64,000 nt of DNA from Xanthobacter oligotrophicus (GTDB lineage: Bacteria; Pseudomonadota; Alphaproteobacteria; Rhizobiales; Xanthobacteraceae): assembly GCF_008364685.1 (NCBI RefSeq), contig NZ_VTTL01000007.1:1-64000 (forward strand), read 5' to 3'. Of this stretch, positions 18,813 to 26,957 are shown piece after piece. Made by a program: the position numbers and the translations under genes. Positions within the stretch are counted from its first letter, which is position 1. Each line of letters opens with the position of its first letter. Below the pieces are notes generated by a model. It saw nothing but the letters and a program-made list of their open reading frames with translations. It was not told the DNA's origin and did no database searches.

Positions 18813-21649
18813 GGCGTTTCCTCCCTCGTGTTGCCGCCGGCCAGGGCTTCCACCTTGCCTGCGGGTTCGGACGCGGCAGGGGCAAGCCCTTCCGTTCCGG
18901 CATCTGGCTGGAAGGGCAGTCGGAACGCGAAACACGCGCCGCTGCCGTCTTGGTTCTCCAGCCACATCCTGCCGCCGAAATGATCCACGATCCGGCGGCT
19001 GATCGGAAGCCCCAACCCGGTGCCGGGGGGGCGGGTCAGGGCGTCGCCACCCTGACGGAACTTCTCGAATATGGTGTCGCGCTCGCCCTCGGGCACCCCC
19101 GGCCCATTGTCTTTCACCCGAACGACGAGGCCGTCGCCGTCCAGATGAAGGCTGACGCGGATGCGCCCGCCTTCGGCCGGGACGAACTTAACCGCATTGG
19201 AGATGAGGTTCAGCATCACCTGCGTCAGCCGGTCCGGGTCGGCGCGCAGCAGCGGCACCGCCTCCGGCGCCTCGAACAGGATCTGCGCGCCCCGGCTGCG
19301 CGCCAGCTCGGTGGTGGCGGTGACGGCGTCACGGACGAGGCGGCGCAGGTCCACGTCGGCATTGTGCCATTCGCCATGGCCGGATTCGAGCTTGGCCATG
19401 TCCAGCACCTGGTTGACGAGGCGGCCCAGCCGCTCGCTCTCGCCCACGATGATGGCGAGGAATTCCTGGCGCTGGGGCGCCTCCATGTCGGGGGTGTCCA
19501 GCATCAGCTCGGACAGGGCGCGGATGGCGGTGAGCGGGGTGCGCAATTCGTGGGTGACGGAGGAGACGAAGTCGTCCTTCAATTCGTCCAGGGTGCGCAA
19601 CTGGGCGTTGGCGGCGGACAATTCGCTCGAGGCGATCTCCAGCGAGCGGGATTTCTCCTCCAGCGCCAGCGCGTAGACGCGCAGCTGCGAGGCCTCGTTC
19701 AGGATCTCCATGACGTCGGCGGGGCTGAGCGGCTCCTCCTCCGCCACCGCCGCCACCAGCACCCGCGCCGAGGCGCTGCCCACCGCGCCGGCAAGGCGCC
19801 GCTCCACCTTGTCCACCAGCCGGGCGTCGGCGGTGAGGTCGGTGCCCACGGCGACGCCGCTCTCGTGGGCGTGCTCCTCGAAGATCTGGCGCGCCGCCTC
19901 GGGGCCGAGCAGGCGGCTGGCCAGCGCCATCAGGTCGGCGGGACGGGCGCGCCCGCGCCAGAATACCGGGTCGGCCGCGCCTGCGGTTGCCGTGGCATGG
20001 CCGCGAGCGAACACGTCCACGAACAAGAGCGCCTGGCTCGCCTCCCGCCCCGACGGCGCGCGCCACAGCGACAGGCCCACATAGAGGGCGACGTTGACGG
20101 TGAGGCTCCAGAACAGGGAGTGGGAGAGGTTGTCGAGGCCCTGAAGGCCGAACAGGCGCTCGGGGGCGAGGGCGGTGATGCCGAACGGGCCGTGGATGAG
20201 GAAGCCGTCGTCGATCCATCCCGATTTCGCCACCGAGGGCAGCATCAGGGTGTAGGCCCACACCAGGAAGCCGCCGAACAGGCCGCCCAGCGCCCCGGCG
20301 CGGGTGGCTTCGCGCCAATACATGCCGCCGAACAGGGCGGGGGCGAACTGGGCCACGGCGGCAAAGCTGATGAGGCCGATGGAGACCAGCGCATAGGCCT
20401 CCCCCGCCACCTGGAAATAGAGGTAGCCGAGCAGCAGGATGGCGAGGATGGCGGCGCGGCGGATGTTGAGGATGAGCGCCGTGAGGTCGCCGCCGGCCCG
20501 CGCGCCGAAATCCCTGCGCCGCAGCAGGGCCGGCATGACGAGGTCGTTGCAGACCATGGTGGAGACGGCGATGGTCTCCACGATCAGCATGCCGGTGGCG
20601 GCGGAGAGCCCGCCCACATAGGCGAACAGCGCCAGCCCCGTGGCCCCGTTCGCCAGCGGCAGGGACAGCACGAAGGTCTCCGGGTCCGCCCCGGTCGGGC
20701 CGAGCAGCAGCAGGCCGCCCAGCGCCAGCGGCAGCACGAAGATGTTGATGACGAGGAGATAGGCGGGAAACACCCAGGCGGCGCGCTTGAGGTGCCGCTC
20801 GTTCACGCACTCCACCACCATCATCTGGAACTGGCGCGGCAACAGCAGCACCGACAGCATGGAGAGCAGCGTCAACGTGAACCACTGGGCATAGCCGAAG
20901 GCGCCGGCCCCGCCCGCGCCGCCGAGGCGCAGCAGGGAGGCCAGCTCCGGCACCGCCTTGGCCCGCGCCCAGATGTCGGCCATGCCATCGAACAGGCCAT
21001 AGGTGACGAACACGCCGACCGCGAGGAAGGCCACCAGCTTGACCAGGGATTCGAAGGCCACCGCTGCCACCATGCCCTCGTGCCGCTCGGCGCTGTCGAG
21101 GTGGCGGGCACCGAACAGGATGGTGAAGAGGGCGAGCGCCAGCGTCACCAGCAGCGTGCCGTCCTGCCACCAGGCCGGGCTCGCCCCGCCGCCCGCCGTC
21201 CCGGAGGCCGTGAGCAGCAGGTAGCCGGCCGACACCGCCTTCAGCTGGAGCGCGATGTAGGGCACGATGCCCACCACGGTAATGAGGGTGACCAGCGCCG
21301 CGACCAGCGGGCTCTTGCCGTAGCGGCTGGCGATGAAATCGGCGATGGAGGTGATGCGGTAGGTGTGGGCGATGCGGATCATCTTGCGCACCACGATCCA
21401 CGCCAGCAGCATCGCGAGCATGGGCCCGAGATAGATGGGCAGGAACCACACCCCCGTCGCGGCGGCGCGCCCGACGCTGCCGAAATAGGTCCAGGCGGTG
21501 CAATAGACCGCCAGCGACAGGGCATAGATCCAGGCATTGCCGATGATCGAGCGGCCGGCGCGCGCGCGCCGGTCGGCGAAGGCGGCGACGGCGAACAGGA
21601 GCGCGAGGTAGAATACCGCCGCGCCCACCACCACGGGCGCGGAGATCAT
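18809..21649 (-). CDS. SLC5 transporter-like sensor histidine kinase (CbrA/CrbS type)
   Basis: A 946-residue protein. The first 480 or so residues form a sodium/solute symporter-like domain with about 13 membrane helices (for example the start APVVVGAAVFYLALLFAVAA). A linker of about 170 residues with a coiled coil leads to the DHp domain with H700 in SSVTHELRTPLTAI and a catalytic domain with NLISNAVKF, DNGPGVP and GTGLGLPIS. All kinase motifs are intact. Related SLC5-kinases (CrbS, CbrA, MxtR) respond to acetate, His or carbon status. Here the gene sits between the small membrane protein and the receiver gene, with 4-bp overlaps on both sides, downstream of ActP. Sensing a short-chain carboxylate is inferred from that context. 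Confidence 0.92.
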   Translation of the reverse strand: MISAPVVVGAAVFYLALLFAVAAFADRRARAGRSIIGNAWIYALSLAVYCTAWTYFGSVGRAAATGVWFLPIYLGPMLAMLLAWIVVRKMIRIAHTYRITSIADFIASRYGKSPLVAALVTLITVVGIVPYIALQLKAVSAGYLLLTASGTAGGGASPAWWQDGTLLVTLALALFTILFGARHLDSAERHEGMVAAVAFESLVKLVAFLAVGVFVTYGLFDGMADIWARAKAVPELASLLRLGGAGGAGAFGYAQWFTLTLLSMLSVLLLPRQFQMMVVECVNERHLKRAAWVFPAYLLVINIFVLPLALGGLLLLGPTGADPETFVLSLPLANGATGLALFAYVGGLSAATGMLIVETIAVSTMVCNDLVMPALLRRRDFGARAGGDLTALILNIRRAAILAILLLGYLYFQVAGEAYALVSIGLISFAAVAQFAPALFGGMYWREATRAGALGGLFGGFLVWAYTLMLPSVAKSGWIDDGFLIHGPFGITALAPERLFGLQGLDNLSHSLFWSLTVNVALYVGLSLWRAPSGREASQALLFVDVFARGHATATAGAADPVFWRGRARPADLMALASRLLGPEAARQIFEEHAHESGVAVGTDLTADARLVDKVERRLAGAVGSASARVLVAAVAEEEPLSPADVMEILNEASQLRVYALALEEKSRSLEIASSELSAANAQLRTLDELKDDFVSSVTHELRTPLTAIRALSELMLDTPDMEAPQRQEFLAIIVGESERLGRLVNQVLDMAKLESGHGEWHNADVDLRRLVRDAVTATTELARSRGAQILFEAPEAVPLLRADPDRLTQVMLNLISNAVKFVPAEGGRIRVSLHLDGDGLVVRVKDNGPGVPEGERDTIFEKFRQGGDALTRPPGTGLGLPISRRIVDHFGGRMWLENQDGSGACFAFRLPFQPDAGTEGLAPAASEPAGKVEALAGGNTREETP

Positions 21650-21984
21650 GGCACCTCCGTGGGGAGCTGTTGGGCCGGGGGCTGCGGCGCGCCTTCGCGC
21701 AGGGGCAGGATCGGGGGTGAAGCCTTGGGCCGGCGTTCGCTGGCCACCGCGAGGGCGGCGATCAGCGCCGCCCAGATGGCGAACAGGGCCACCGGCAGCA
21801 GCGGCAGGCCGAACACGCTCACGTCCGCGTCCCAGACCATGAGCAGCGGGAAGTTGAAGGCGAGCACGCCGGTGGCGAACAAAGCGAGCAGGATCTGCGG
21901 GCGGGGGCCGCGCTCGGACGGGACGTGCGCCTGTGCCGCCGCCGGAGCGGCCGGGCGGGGCGCGGTCTGGTCGCCCGCGGTCAC
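21646..21984 (-). CDS. Small two-helix membrane protein upstream of SLC5-kinase
   Basis: A 112-residue protein starting at GTG 21984, which overlaps the stop of the CBS-DUF294 gene (GTGA); its own stop overlaps the sensor gene start (ATGA). A Pro/Ala-rich N-terminus of about 28 residues precedes two hydrophobic helices (about 30-50 and 57-80), and the tail is Pro-rich. Position and topology recall DUF4212-type small subunits of SLC5 transporters and CbrX, the small protein encoded before cbrA in Pseudomonas. I infer that it assembles with the transporter-like domain of the sensor. It is easy to miss because the frame continues far upstream without an ATG. Confidence 0.78.
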   Translation of the reverse strand: MTAGDQTAPRPAAPAAAQAHVPSERGPRPQILLALFATGVLAFNFPLLMVWDADVSVFGLPLLPVALFAIWAALIAALAVASERRPKASPPILPLREGAPQPPAQQLPTEVP

Positions 21985-23564
21985 AGGGCGTCGAACCGGT
22001 AGTGCCGGGACAGCCACTGCTTGAAGCCCCGCACGATGGCGAGGGCCTCCTTCAGCGTCTGGCGTTCCAGCGTGCCCAGATCGGTGAGGCGGATGGCGTT
22101 GCCCGGCGGGCGGCCGTCCGCCATCTGGCGCAGGTTGTTGGCGAGCTTGAGCGAGATGAGCAGGCGCAGCGCGTCGGTGAGGTCGCGGGCAAAGCTCGCC
22201 TCCATGTGGCCGGTGGCCACCAGCGCCTGGAGCCGGTCGGCGGTGCCGAGCGCGCCGATGCGGTGCTCCAGCGCCAGCGCCCGCACCCCGTGGACCAGGG
22301 GGAAGATGCCCAGCTTCTTGATGTCGATCTCCGCGCCCGCCCGCCCGGTGAGGCCCGGCAGCCGCGTCCACCAGCCGCCGCCTTCGCCGAAGCGCTCCAC
22401 CGCCTGGGCGAAGCGGGCGAAATAGCCAGCGTCGTTCATCATCAGGAAGTCCACGTGGTCCCGCGCCGCCTTCAGCAGCGCGGCGTCCCCCGCCACCGGG
22501 GCGGCATCGAGGAAGATGGCGAGATTCATGGGCCCGTCCCGGTCGCCGCCGTGGATCCATTGCCTGAGCGTGTCCTTGAAGGCGGACACGGTCTGGCACC
22601 ACAGGGGCCGGCTCAGCATGATGCCGCCGGGGCAGGGCGGATAGCCGAAATCGATCAGCGCCGCGGTGAAGCGCGCGGTGATGGCGTCGAGGCCGTCGCA
22701 GGTGAAGCCGTCGGCCAGCAACAGGGCATTGTCCTGGTCGGTCTTGATGATCTGCTCGCCGCGCCCCTCCGAGCCCATGACGACGAGGCAGGAATGGGTG
22801 CGCAGGTCCTCCGGGGCCAGCATCTCCCATAGGCGGCGGAACACCTGCCGGTTCAGTTCGCCCACCAGCGCCGCGATCACCTCCACCCGCACCCCGTCCG
22901 CATCGAGCACGCCGACGAGGCTGTCGATCTGGCGTGCTGCGGCCTTCAGCTCGTCGAGGCTGGTGGCCTGCTCGGCCTCCAGGGCGATGAGGTGGGAGTG
23001 GTTGGCGACGAAGGCCATGAGGTCGAGCTGGCCCAGCACGCCGACGATGCCGGCCTCGTCCGTGCCCTCGCGCACCAGCACCCGGTGGATGCGGTGGCGC
23101 AGCATGAGGATGAGGGCCTCGAACAGCTCGGCGTCAGGGTGTACCGACCACGGCTCGAAAGTCGCCACCTCCCGCACCGGCAGGCGGGCGGGGGGCGTCT
23201 CGCCCAGCAGGGCGTCGCGCAGGTCGGTGGTGGTGAAGATGCCGATGCGGTCGCCATCGCGCACCAAAGCTTCGCCGAGCCCGCGCTCGGACAGGGCGCG
23301 GCACAGGCTGACGAGGTCCGTGGACCCGTCCACGTAGAACGGCTTGCGCAGGAACACGTCGCGCACCCGCGAGGTCATCAGCGAGACGAACTCGCGGCGC
23401 TCGCGGCTCAACAACGAAACCCGCCCGGTGTCGGGCGGGTTGGGGGACACGCCTGTGTCCGAAGGAGCGAGGGCACCCGGTCCCCGGGCCTTGTCGGCCC
23501 GGGGGGTGTTGGTCCGGCTGTCCTCGTCAGCGGTGCCGGGCGGGGGATGATCCGGCCGCGGCAT
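21981..23564 (-). CDS. CBS-domain DUF294 nucleotidyltransferase-like protein
   Basis: A 527-residue cytoplasmic protein. Two CBS domains (about 65-125 and 128-188) bind adenylates in this family. A DUF294 nucleotidyltransferase-like domain follows, with the GlnD-type motif GSEGRGEQ...TDQDN at about 264-279, and a DUF294 C-terminal helical domain (about 370-525). The family often has an N-terminal cyclic-nucleotide domain; here there is instead a Pro-rich tail of about 60 residues whose DNA contains three hairpins. The true start may therefore be the ATG at 23378 (MTSRVRDVF). Such genes accompany actP/acs and SLC5-kinase loci widely. A role in adjusting acetate metabolism by nucleotide transfer is plausible but unproven. 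Confidence 0.88.
   Translation of the reverse strand: MPRPDHPPPGTADEDSRTNTPRADKARGPGALAPSDTGVSPNPPDTGRVSLLSRERREFVSLMTSRVRDVFLRKPFYVDGSTDLVSLCRALSERGLGEALVRDGDRIGIFTTTDLRDALLGETPPARLPVREVATFEPWSVHPDAELFEALILMLRHRIHRVLVREGTDEAGIVGVLGQLDLMAFVANHSHLIALEAEQATSLDELKAAARQIDSLVGVLDADGVRVEVIAALVGELNRQVFRRLWEMLAPEDLRTHSCLVVMGSEGRGEQIIKTDQDNALLLADGFTCDGLDAITARFTAALIDFGYPPCPGGIMLSRPLWCQTVSAFKDTLRQWIHGGDRDGPMNLAIFLDAAPVAGDAALLKAARDHVDFLMMNDAGYFARFAQAVERFGEGGGWWTRLPGLTGRAGAEIDIKKLGIFPLVHGVRALALEHRIGALGTADRLQALVATGHMEASFARDLTDALRLLISLKLANNLRQMADGRPPGNAIRLTDLGTLERQTLKEALAIVRGFKQWLSRHYRFDAL
23418..23504 (-). other. Three consecutive perfect hairpins between actP and DUF294
   Basis: Stems are AACCCGCCCG/CGGGCGGGTT (23418-23427/23432-23441, loop 4), GGACAC/GTGTCC (23445-23450/23455-23460, loop 4) and CCCCGGGCC/GGCCCGGGG (23482-23490/23496-23504, loop 5). 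On the transcript the last one met is followed by TTTCGTTGTT-like T-rich sequence, as in an intrinsic terminator. They lie within the Pro-rich N-terminal codons of the DUF294 gene, or in its leader if translation starts at 23378. Confidence 0.7.
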
Positions 23565-23580
23565 CGGGAGGGCCCTTAGG

Positions 23581-25311
23581 TCAGTGACCCGAGGCTTCCG
23601 ATGCCCCGATGCCGGTTTCGGAGCGCACCTGCTGCGCCGGGAAGCCGGCCCGGTCGATCTTCGCCCGCTGGCTGTTGTCGAGGATCGAGACCAGCCAGAT
23701 GCCGACGAAGCCCAGCGTCATGGAGAACAGCGCCGGCGAGGTGTAGGGGAACGGCGCGGAACCCGCCGGATTGCCCAGCGTGGCTTCCCACACCGAGGGC
23801 GACAGGATGGTCAGGATCACCGAGGCCGCAAGGCCCAGGAAGCCGCCGACCACGGCGCCCTTGGTGGTGCAGTCCTTCCACAGCACCGACATGAACAGCA
23901 CTGGGAAGTTGGCCGAGGCCGCCACCGCGAAGGCCAGGGACACCATGAAGGCGATGTTCTGCTTCTCGAAGGCGATGCCCAGCAGCACCGCCAGGATGCC
24001 GAGGCAGATGGTGGTGACGCGCGAGACCTTCAGCTCCGAGGCGCTGTCGGCCTTGCCCTTCTTGATCACCGTCGAATAGAGGTCGTGCGACACCGCCGAG
24101 GCGCCCGAGAGCGTCAGGCCGGCCACCACCGCGAGGATGGTCGCGAACGCCACCGCCGAGATGAAGCCGAGGAAGATGTTGCCGCCGACCGCATGGGCGA
24201 GGTGCACCGCCGCCATGTTCGAGCCGCCGATCAGCCCGCCCTTGGCATCCAGGAATTCCGGATTGGTGAGCACGAAGGTGATGGCGCCGAAGCCGATGAT
24301 GAAGGTGAGCAGGTAGAAATAGCCGATCCACCCGGTGGCCCACATCACCGACTTGCGCGCTTCCTTGGCGCTGGGCACGGTGAAGAAGCGCATCAGGATA
24401 TGGGGCAGGCCGGCGGTGCCGAACATCAGCGCCATGCCGAAGGAGATGGCCGAGATCGGGTCCTTGATGAAGGTGCCCGGCCCCATGATGGACTGTCCCG
24501 CCGCCTCCGCCGCAGCCGGGGCCGCGCCCTTGGCGGTGGCGATCTGCGTCTTCACGTTGACGGCCGCCGCGAACATGTTCTCGGGGCTGAAGCCGTAGCG
24601 CCACATGACCATGATGGCCATGAAGGTGGCGCCGCCCAAAAGCAGGCAGGCCTTGATGATCTGCACCCAGGTGGTGGCGGTCATGCCGCCGAACAGCACG
24701 TAGACCATCATCAGCGCGCCGACGATCACCACCGCGATCCAGTAGTCGAGGCCGAACAGCAGCTTGATCAGCTGGCCGGCGCCCACCATCTGGGCGATGA
24801 GATAGAAGGCCACCACCACCAGCGTGCCGGATGCCGCGAACACGCGCACCGGGGTCTGGGCAAAGCGGAAGGCGGCCACGTCGGCGAAGGTGAACTTGCC
24901 GAGGTTGCGCAGGCGCTCCGCCATCAGGAAGGTGAGGATGGGCCAGCCCACGAGGAAGCCGATGGAATAGATGAGGCCGTCGAAGCCGGAGCTCATCACC
25001 GCCGCGGAGATGCCGAGGAACGAGGCCGCGGACATGTAGTCGCCGGCGATGGCGAGGCCGTTCTGGAAGCCGGTGATGCCGCCGCCGGCGGTGTAGAAGT
25101 CGGCCGCCGACTTGGTCTTCGAGGCCGCCCACTTGGTGATGAAGAGGGTGCCGATCACGAAGATCGCGAACATGCCGATTGCGGTCCAGTTGGTGGCCTG
25201 CTTCTCCGAGGCGCCGATGGCCTCGGCCGCGAAGGCCGCCGTGGGGACAAGCGCAAGCGCTGAAAGGCCTGCAAGGCGCGCCGCCTTGCCGATGAAAGCA
25301 TGCATCGACAT
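23581..25311 (-). CDS. actP: Acetate/short-chain carboxylate:cation symporter
   Basis: A 576-residue SLC5 (SSS) family permease. Like enterobacterial ActP it has an N-terminal signal-like segment (ending AFA/AEA near residue 28), then about 13 membrane helices with family signatures such as [19 protein letters not shown] and the Na-binding region [14 protein letters not shown]. Length is a little above E. coli ActP (549). It starts at ATG 25311, sharing one base with the stop of the DUF485 gene (TGATG); this pairing is the usual yjcH-actP order. It imports acetate, and in related bacteria also glycolate, propionate or pyruvate. The linked SLC5-kinase probably senses the same class of compound. 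Confidence 0.93.
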   Translation of the reverse strand: MSMHAFIGKAARLAGLSALALVPTAAFAAEAIGASEKQATNWTAIGMFAIFVIGTLFITKWAASKTKSAADFYTAGGGITGFQNGLAIAGDYMSAASFLGISAAVMSSGFDGLIYSIGFLVGWPILTFLMAERLRNLGKFTFADVAAFRFAQTPVRVFAASGTLVVVAFYLIAQMVGAGQLIKLLFGLDYWIAVVIVGALMMVYVLFGGMTATTWVQIIKACLLLGGATFMAIMVMWRYGFSPENMFAAAVNVKTQIATAKGAAPAAAEAAGQSIMGPGTFIKDPISAISFGMALMFGTAGLPHILMRFFTVPSAKEARKSVMWATGWIGYFYLLTFIIGFGAITFVLTNPEFLDAKGGLIGGSNMAAVHLAHAVGGNIFLGFISAVAFATILAVVAGLTLSGASAVSHDLYSTVIKKGKADSASELKVSRVTTICLGILAVLLGIAFEKQNIAFMVSLAFAVAASANFPVLFMSVLWKDCTTKGAVVGGFLGLAASVILTILSPSVWEATLGNPAGSAPFPYTSPALFSMTLGFVGIWLVSILDNSQRAKIDRAGFPAQQVRSETGIGASEASGH

Positions 25312-25619
25312 CACTTGAGCACCTGCTGCTTGATCTTCTCGGAAAGGTCGTCGAACTCGCTGTTCGCGCGGCGGACGTAGATGGCTGTGATGAGGATCGT
25401 GAAGACGATCACGCCGAAGCCGATGGGAATACCCCATGTCATCACGCCCGAGCCGATGCGCGCGGCAAGAACGGCCTTGTCGAAGGCAATAAGCAGGATG
25501 AAGCCGTAGTAAACGACCAGCATCGCAAAAGTGAGCGTCCAGCCGAAGCGCGAGCGCGTCGCCTTCAGCTTCTGGTAATTGGGGTCGGCCGCAATGCGGG
25601 CGGCCAGAGATGCGTCCAT
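25311..25619 (-). CDS. DUF485 (YjcH-like) inner membrane protein
   Basis: A 102-residue protein with two membrane helices (about 35-58 and 65-90), the family pattern [17 protein letters not shown] and a charged tail [15 protein letters not shown]. The start at 25619 has GGGAGGGG 6 nt upstream; codons further upstream in this frame are not conserved-looking. DUF485 genes precede actP in most genomes and are thought to be an accessory subunit or coupling partner. First gene of the seven-gene operon. Confidence 0.9.
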   Translation of the reverse strand: MDASLAARIAADPNYQKLKATRSRFGWTLTFAMLVVYYGFILLIAFDKAVLAARIGSGVMTWGIPIGFGVIVFTILITAIYVRRANSEFDDLSEKIKQQVLK

Positions 25620-26054
25620 CGGAGCCCCTCCCTTTGGGTCCACGGATGCGCCGCGGACCGGATTGTTATCGTGGACGACGCCGGGCTTGAGCGGGCCACA
25701 CGTCGCGCCTGCAATCTGGACCAGCCGCGCGCCCGGCGCTAGTTGGGGAGATACCGTACTTTCGGCGATACTCCTGCGGCAGGCTCCCGCACTGCACACA
25801 GGGGCTTGGGAGGCAAAGAACCGCCTCAAATCAGAAGTTTAGCGGTATTTCGGGTGTATTGCAGTTGCGTTCGTCCACGGCGGGAGCACTTTTTTCCGAA
25901 GACGCCGGAAGCTTATACTTTCGGGTGAAGCAACTCAACGATCCACCGTTCGTATTATGGGGGACGGCGCATGCCCCGCGCGGCGCGGTAGCCGGCGGGG
26001 GTGTCGCTGGGGAAGTCATGGCGGTGAAAGGGGCGGGGAGGGCCGGACGGGCGC
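25620..26054. promoter_or_regulatory. Upstream region of the actP operon
   Basis: No gene. The segment 25830-25960 is clearly AT-richer than its surroundings and probably holds the operon promoter. A repeated motif is visible: TACTTTCGG at 25757-25765, TATTTCGGGTG at 25846-25856 and TACTTTCGGGTG at 25916-25927. These could be activator sites. I found no clear sigma-54 promoter. Confidence 0.45.
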
Positions 26055-26957
26055 CTATGCCGTGCCGTCGAGCAGGCGCATCATCTCGGCGGTGTCCCGG
26101 TCGCCGAGCCCTGCGGCCTGGAGCAGGCGGTGGATCTCCGTCACCAGGGAGGTCATGGGCAGCGGGGTGCGGGTGGCCATGGCGAAGGCCTGCACGGATT
26201 CGAGGTCCTTCAGCATGTTCTCGATGCGGCCGGTGGGCGTGTAGTCGCGGGCCGCGAACTTGGCCATGAATTCCCCGAGGATGCGCGAATCGGCCCGTCC
26301 GCCGCTCAGGGCCACGGGAATGGCGGCGGGATCGACGCCGCCGGCCTCGGCCAGCTTCACCGCTTCCGCCACCGCCTGGAACAGCACCGCGCAGAACAAC
26401 TGGTTGACGAGCTTGGTGGTCTGCCCGGCGCCCGGCCCGCCCATGCGGGTGTAGTTGGCGCACAGATCGTCCATCACCGCACGGGCGCGCTGCACGTCGT
26501 CCGGCTCGCCCCCGGCCATCACCGTGAGCCGGCCCTCGCGGGCGCCGGGCACGCCGCCGGACAGGGGGCAATCCACGAAGGCCATGCCGGTCTCGCGCTT
26601 GAGCCGCTCGGCCAGGCGCTGGGTGGCGCCGGGGTCGATGGATGACATGTCGATCACCATCCGCTCCGGGGCGGCCACCGAGGCGACGCCGGCGGGGCCG
26701 AACACCGCCTGTTCGACGATGTCGGCGCGGTTCAGGCTGAGGATGACGAAAGGCGCCGCGCCCGCCGCCCCGGCGATGCTGGCGTGGCCGGTGGCGCCTT
26801 TGGCCTCGAGCGCCGCCACGCGGGCGGGATCGATGTCGAACACATGGACCGGATGGCCGGTGTCCAGCAGGCGCTGGGCGATGGCGCTGCCCATGATGCC
26901 GGCGCCGATCACGGCCACATCGGCCTTCTTCAGCTCGGGCTTCTTCAACTGTGTCAT
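26055..26957 (-). CDS. 3-hydroxyisobutyrate/tartronate semialdehyde-type dehydrogenase
   Basis: A 300-residue beta-hydroxyacid dehydrogenase using NAD(P). The Rossmann motif is GAGIMG (18-23); the substrate-binding signature is DCPLSGGVPGAREGRLTVMAGG (starting at 129); the catalytic Lys is K182 in GQTTKLVNQ. Family members reduce tartronate semialdehyde (GarR/GlxR) or oxidise 3-hydroxyisobutyrate; sequence alone does not decide. The start at 26957 overlaps the stop of the LacI regulator gene by 4 bp, and the neighbourhood is sugar-acid metabolism, which favours a role there. Confidence 0.85.
   Translation of the reverse strand: MTQLKKPELKKADVAVIGAGIMGSAIAQRLLDTGHPVHVFDIDPARVAALEAKGATGHASIAGAAGAAPFVILSLNRADIVEQAVFGPAGVASVAAPERMVIDMSSIDPGATQRLAERLKRETGMAFVDCPLSGGVPGAREGRLTVMAGGEPDDVQRARAVMDDLCANYTRMGGPGAGQTTKLVNQLFCAVLFQAVAEAVKLAEAGGVDPAAIPVALSGGRADSRILGEFMAKFAARDYTPTGRIENMLKDLESVQAFAMATRTPLPMTSLVTEIHRLLQAAGLGDRDTAEMMRLLDGTA

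Noticed and set aside
18950-22024. 1024-codon open frame on the plus strand
   Set aside because: Antisense of the SLC5-kinase and neighbours; Gln/His/Gly-rich low-complexity translation with no membrane or motif logic.
25620-25830. Sigma-54 promoter before the actP operon
   Set aside because: I looked for GG-N10-GC spacing on the minus strand and found no convincing match.
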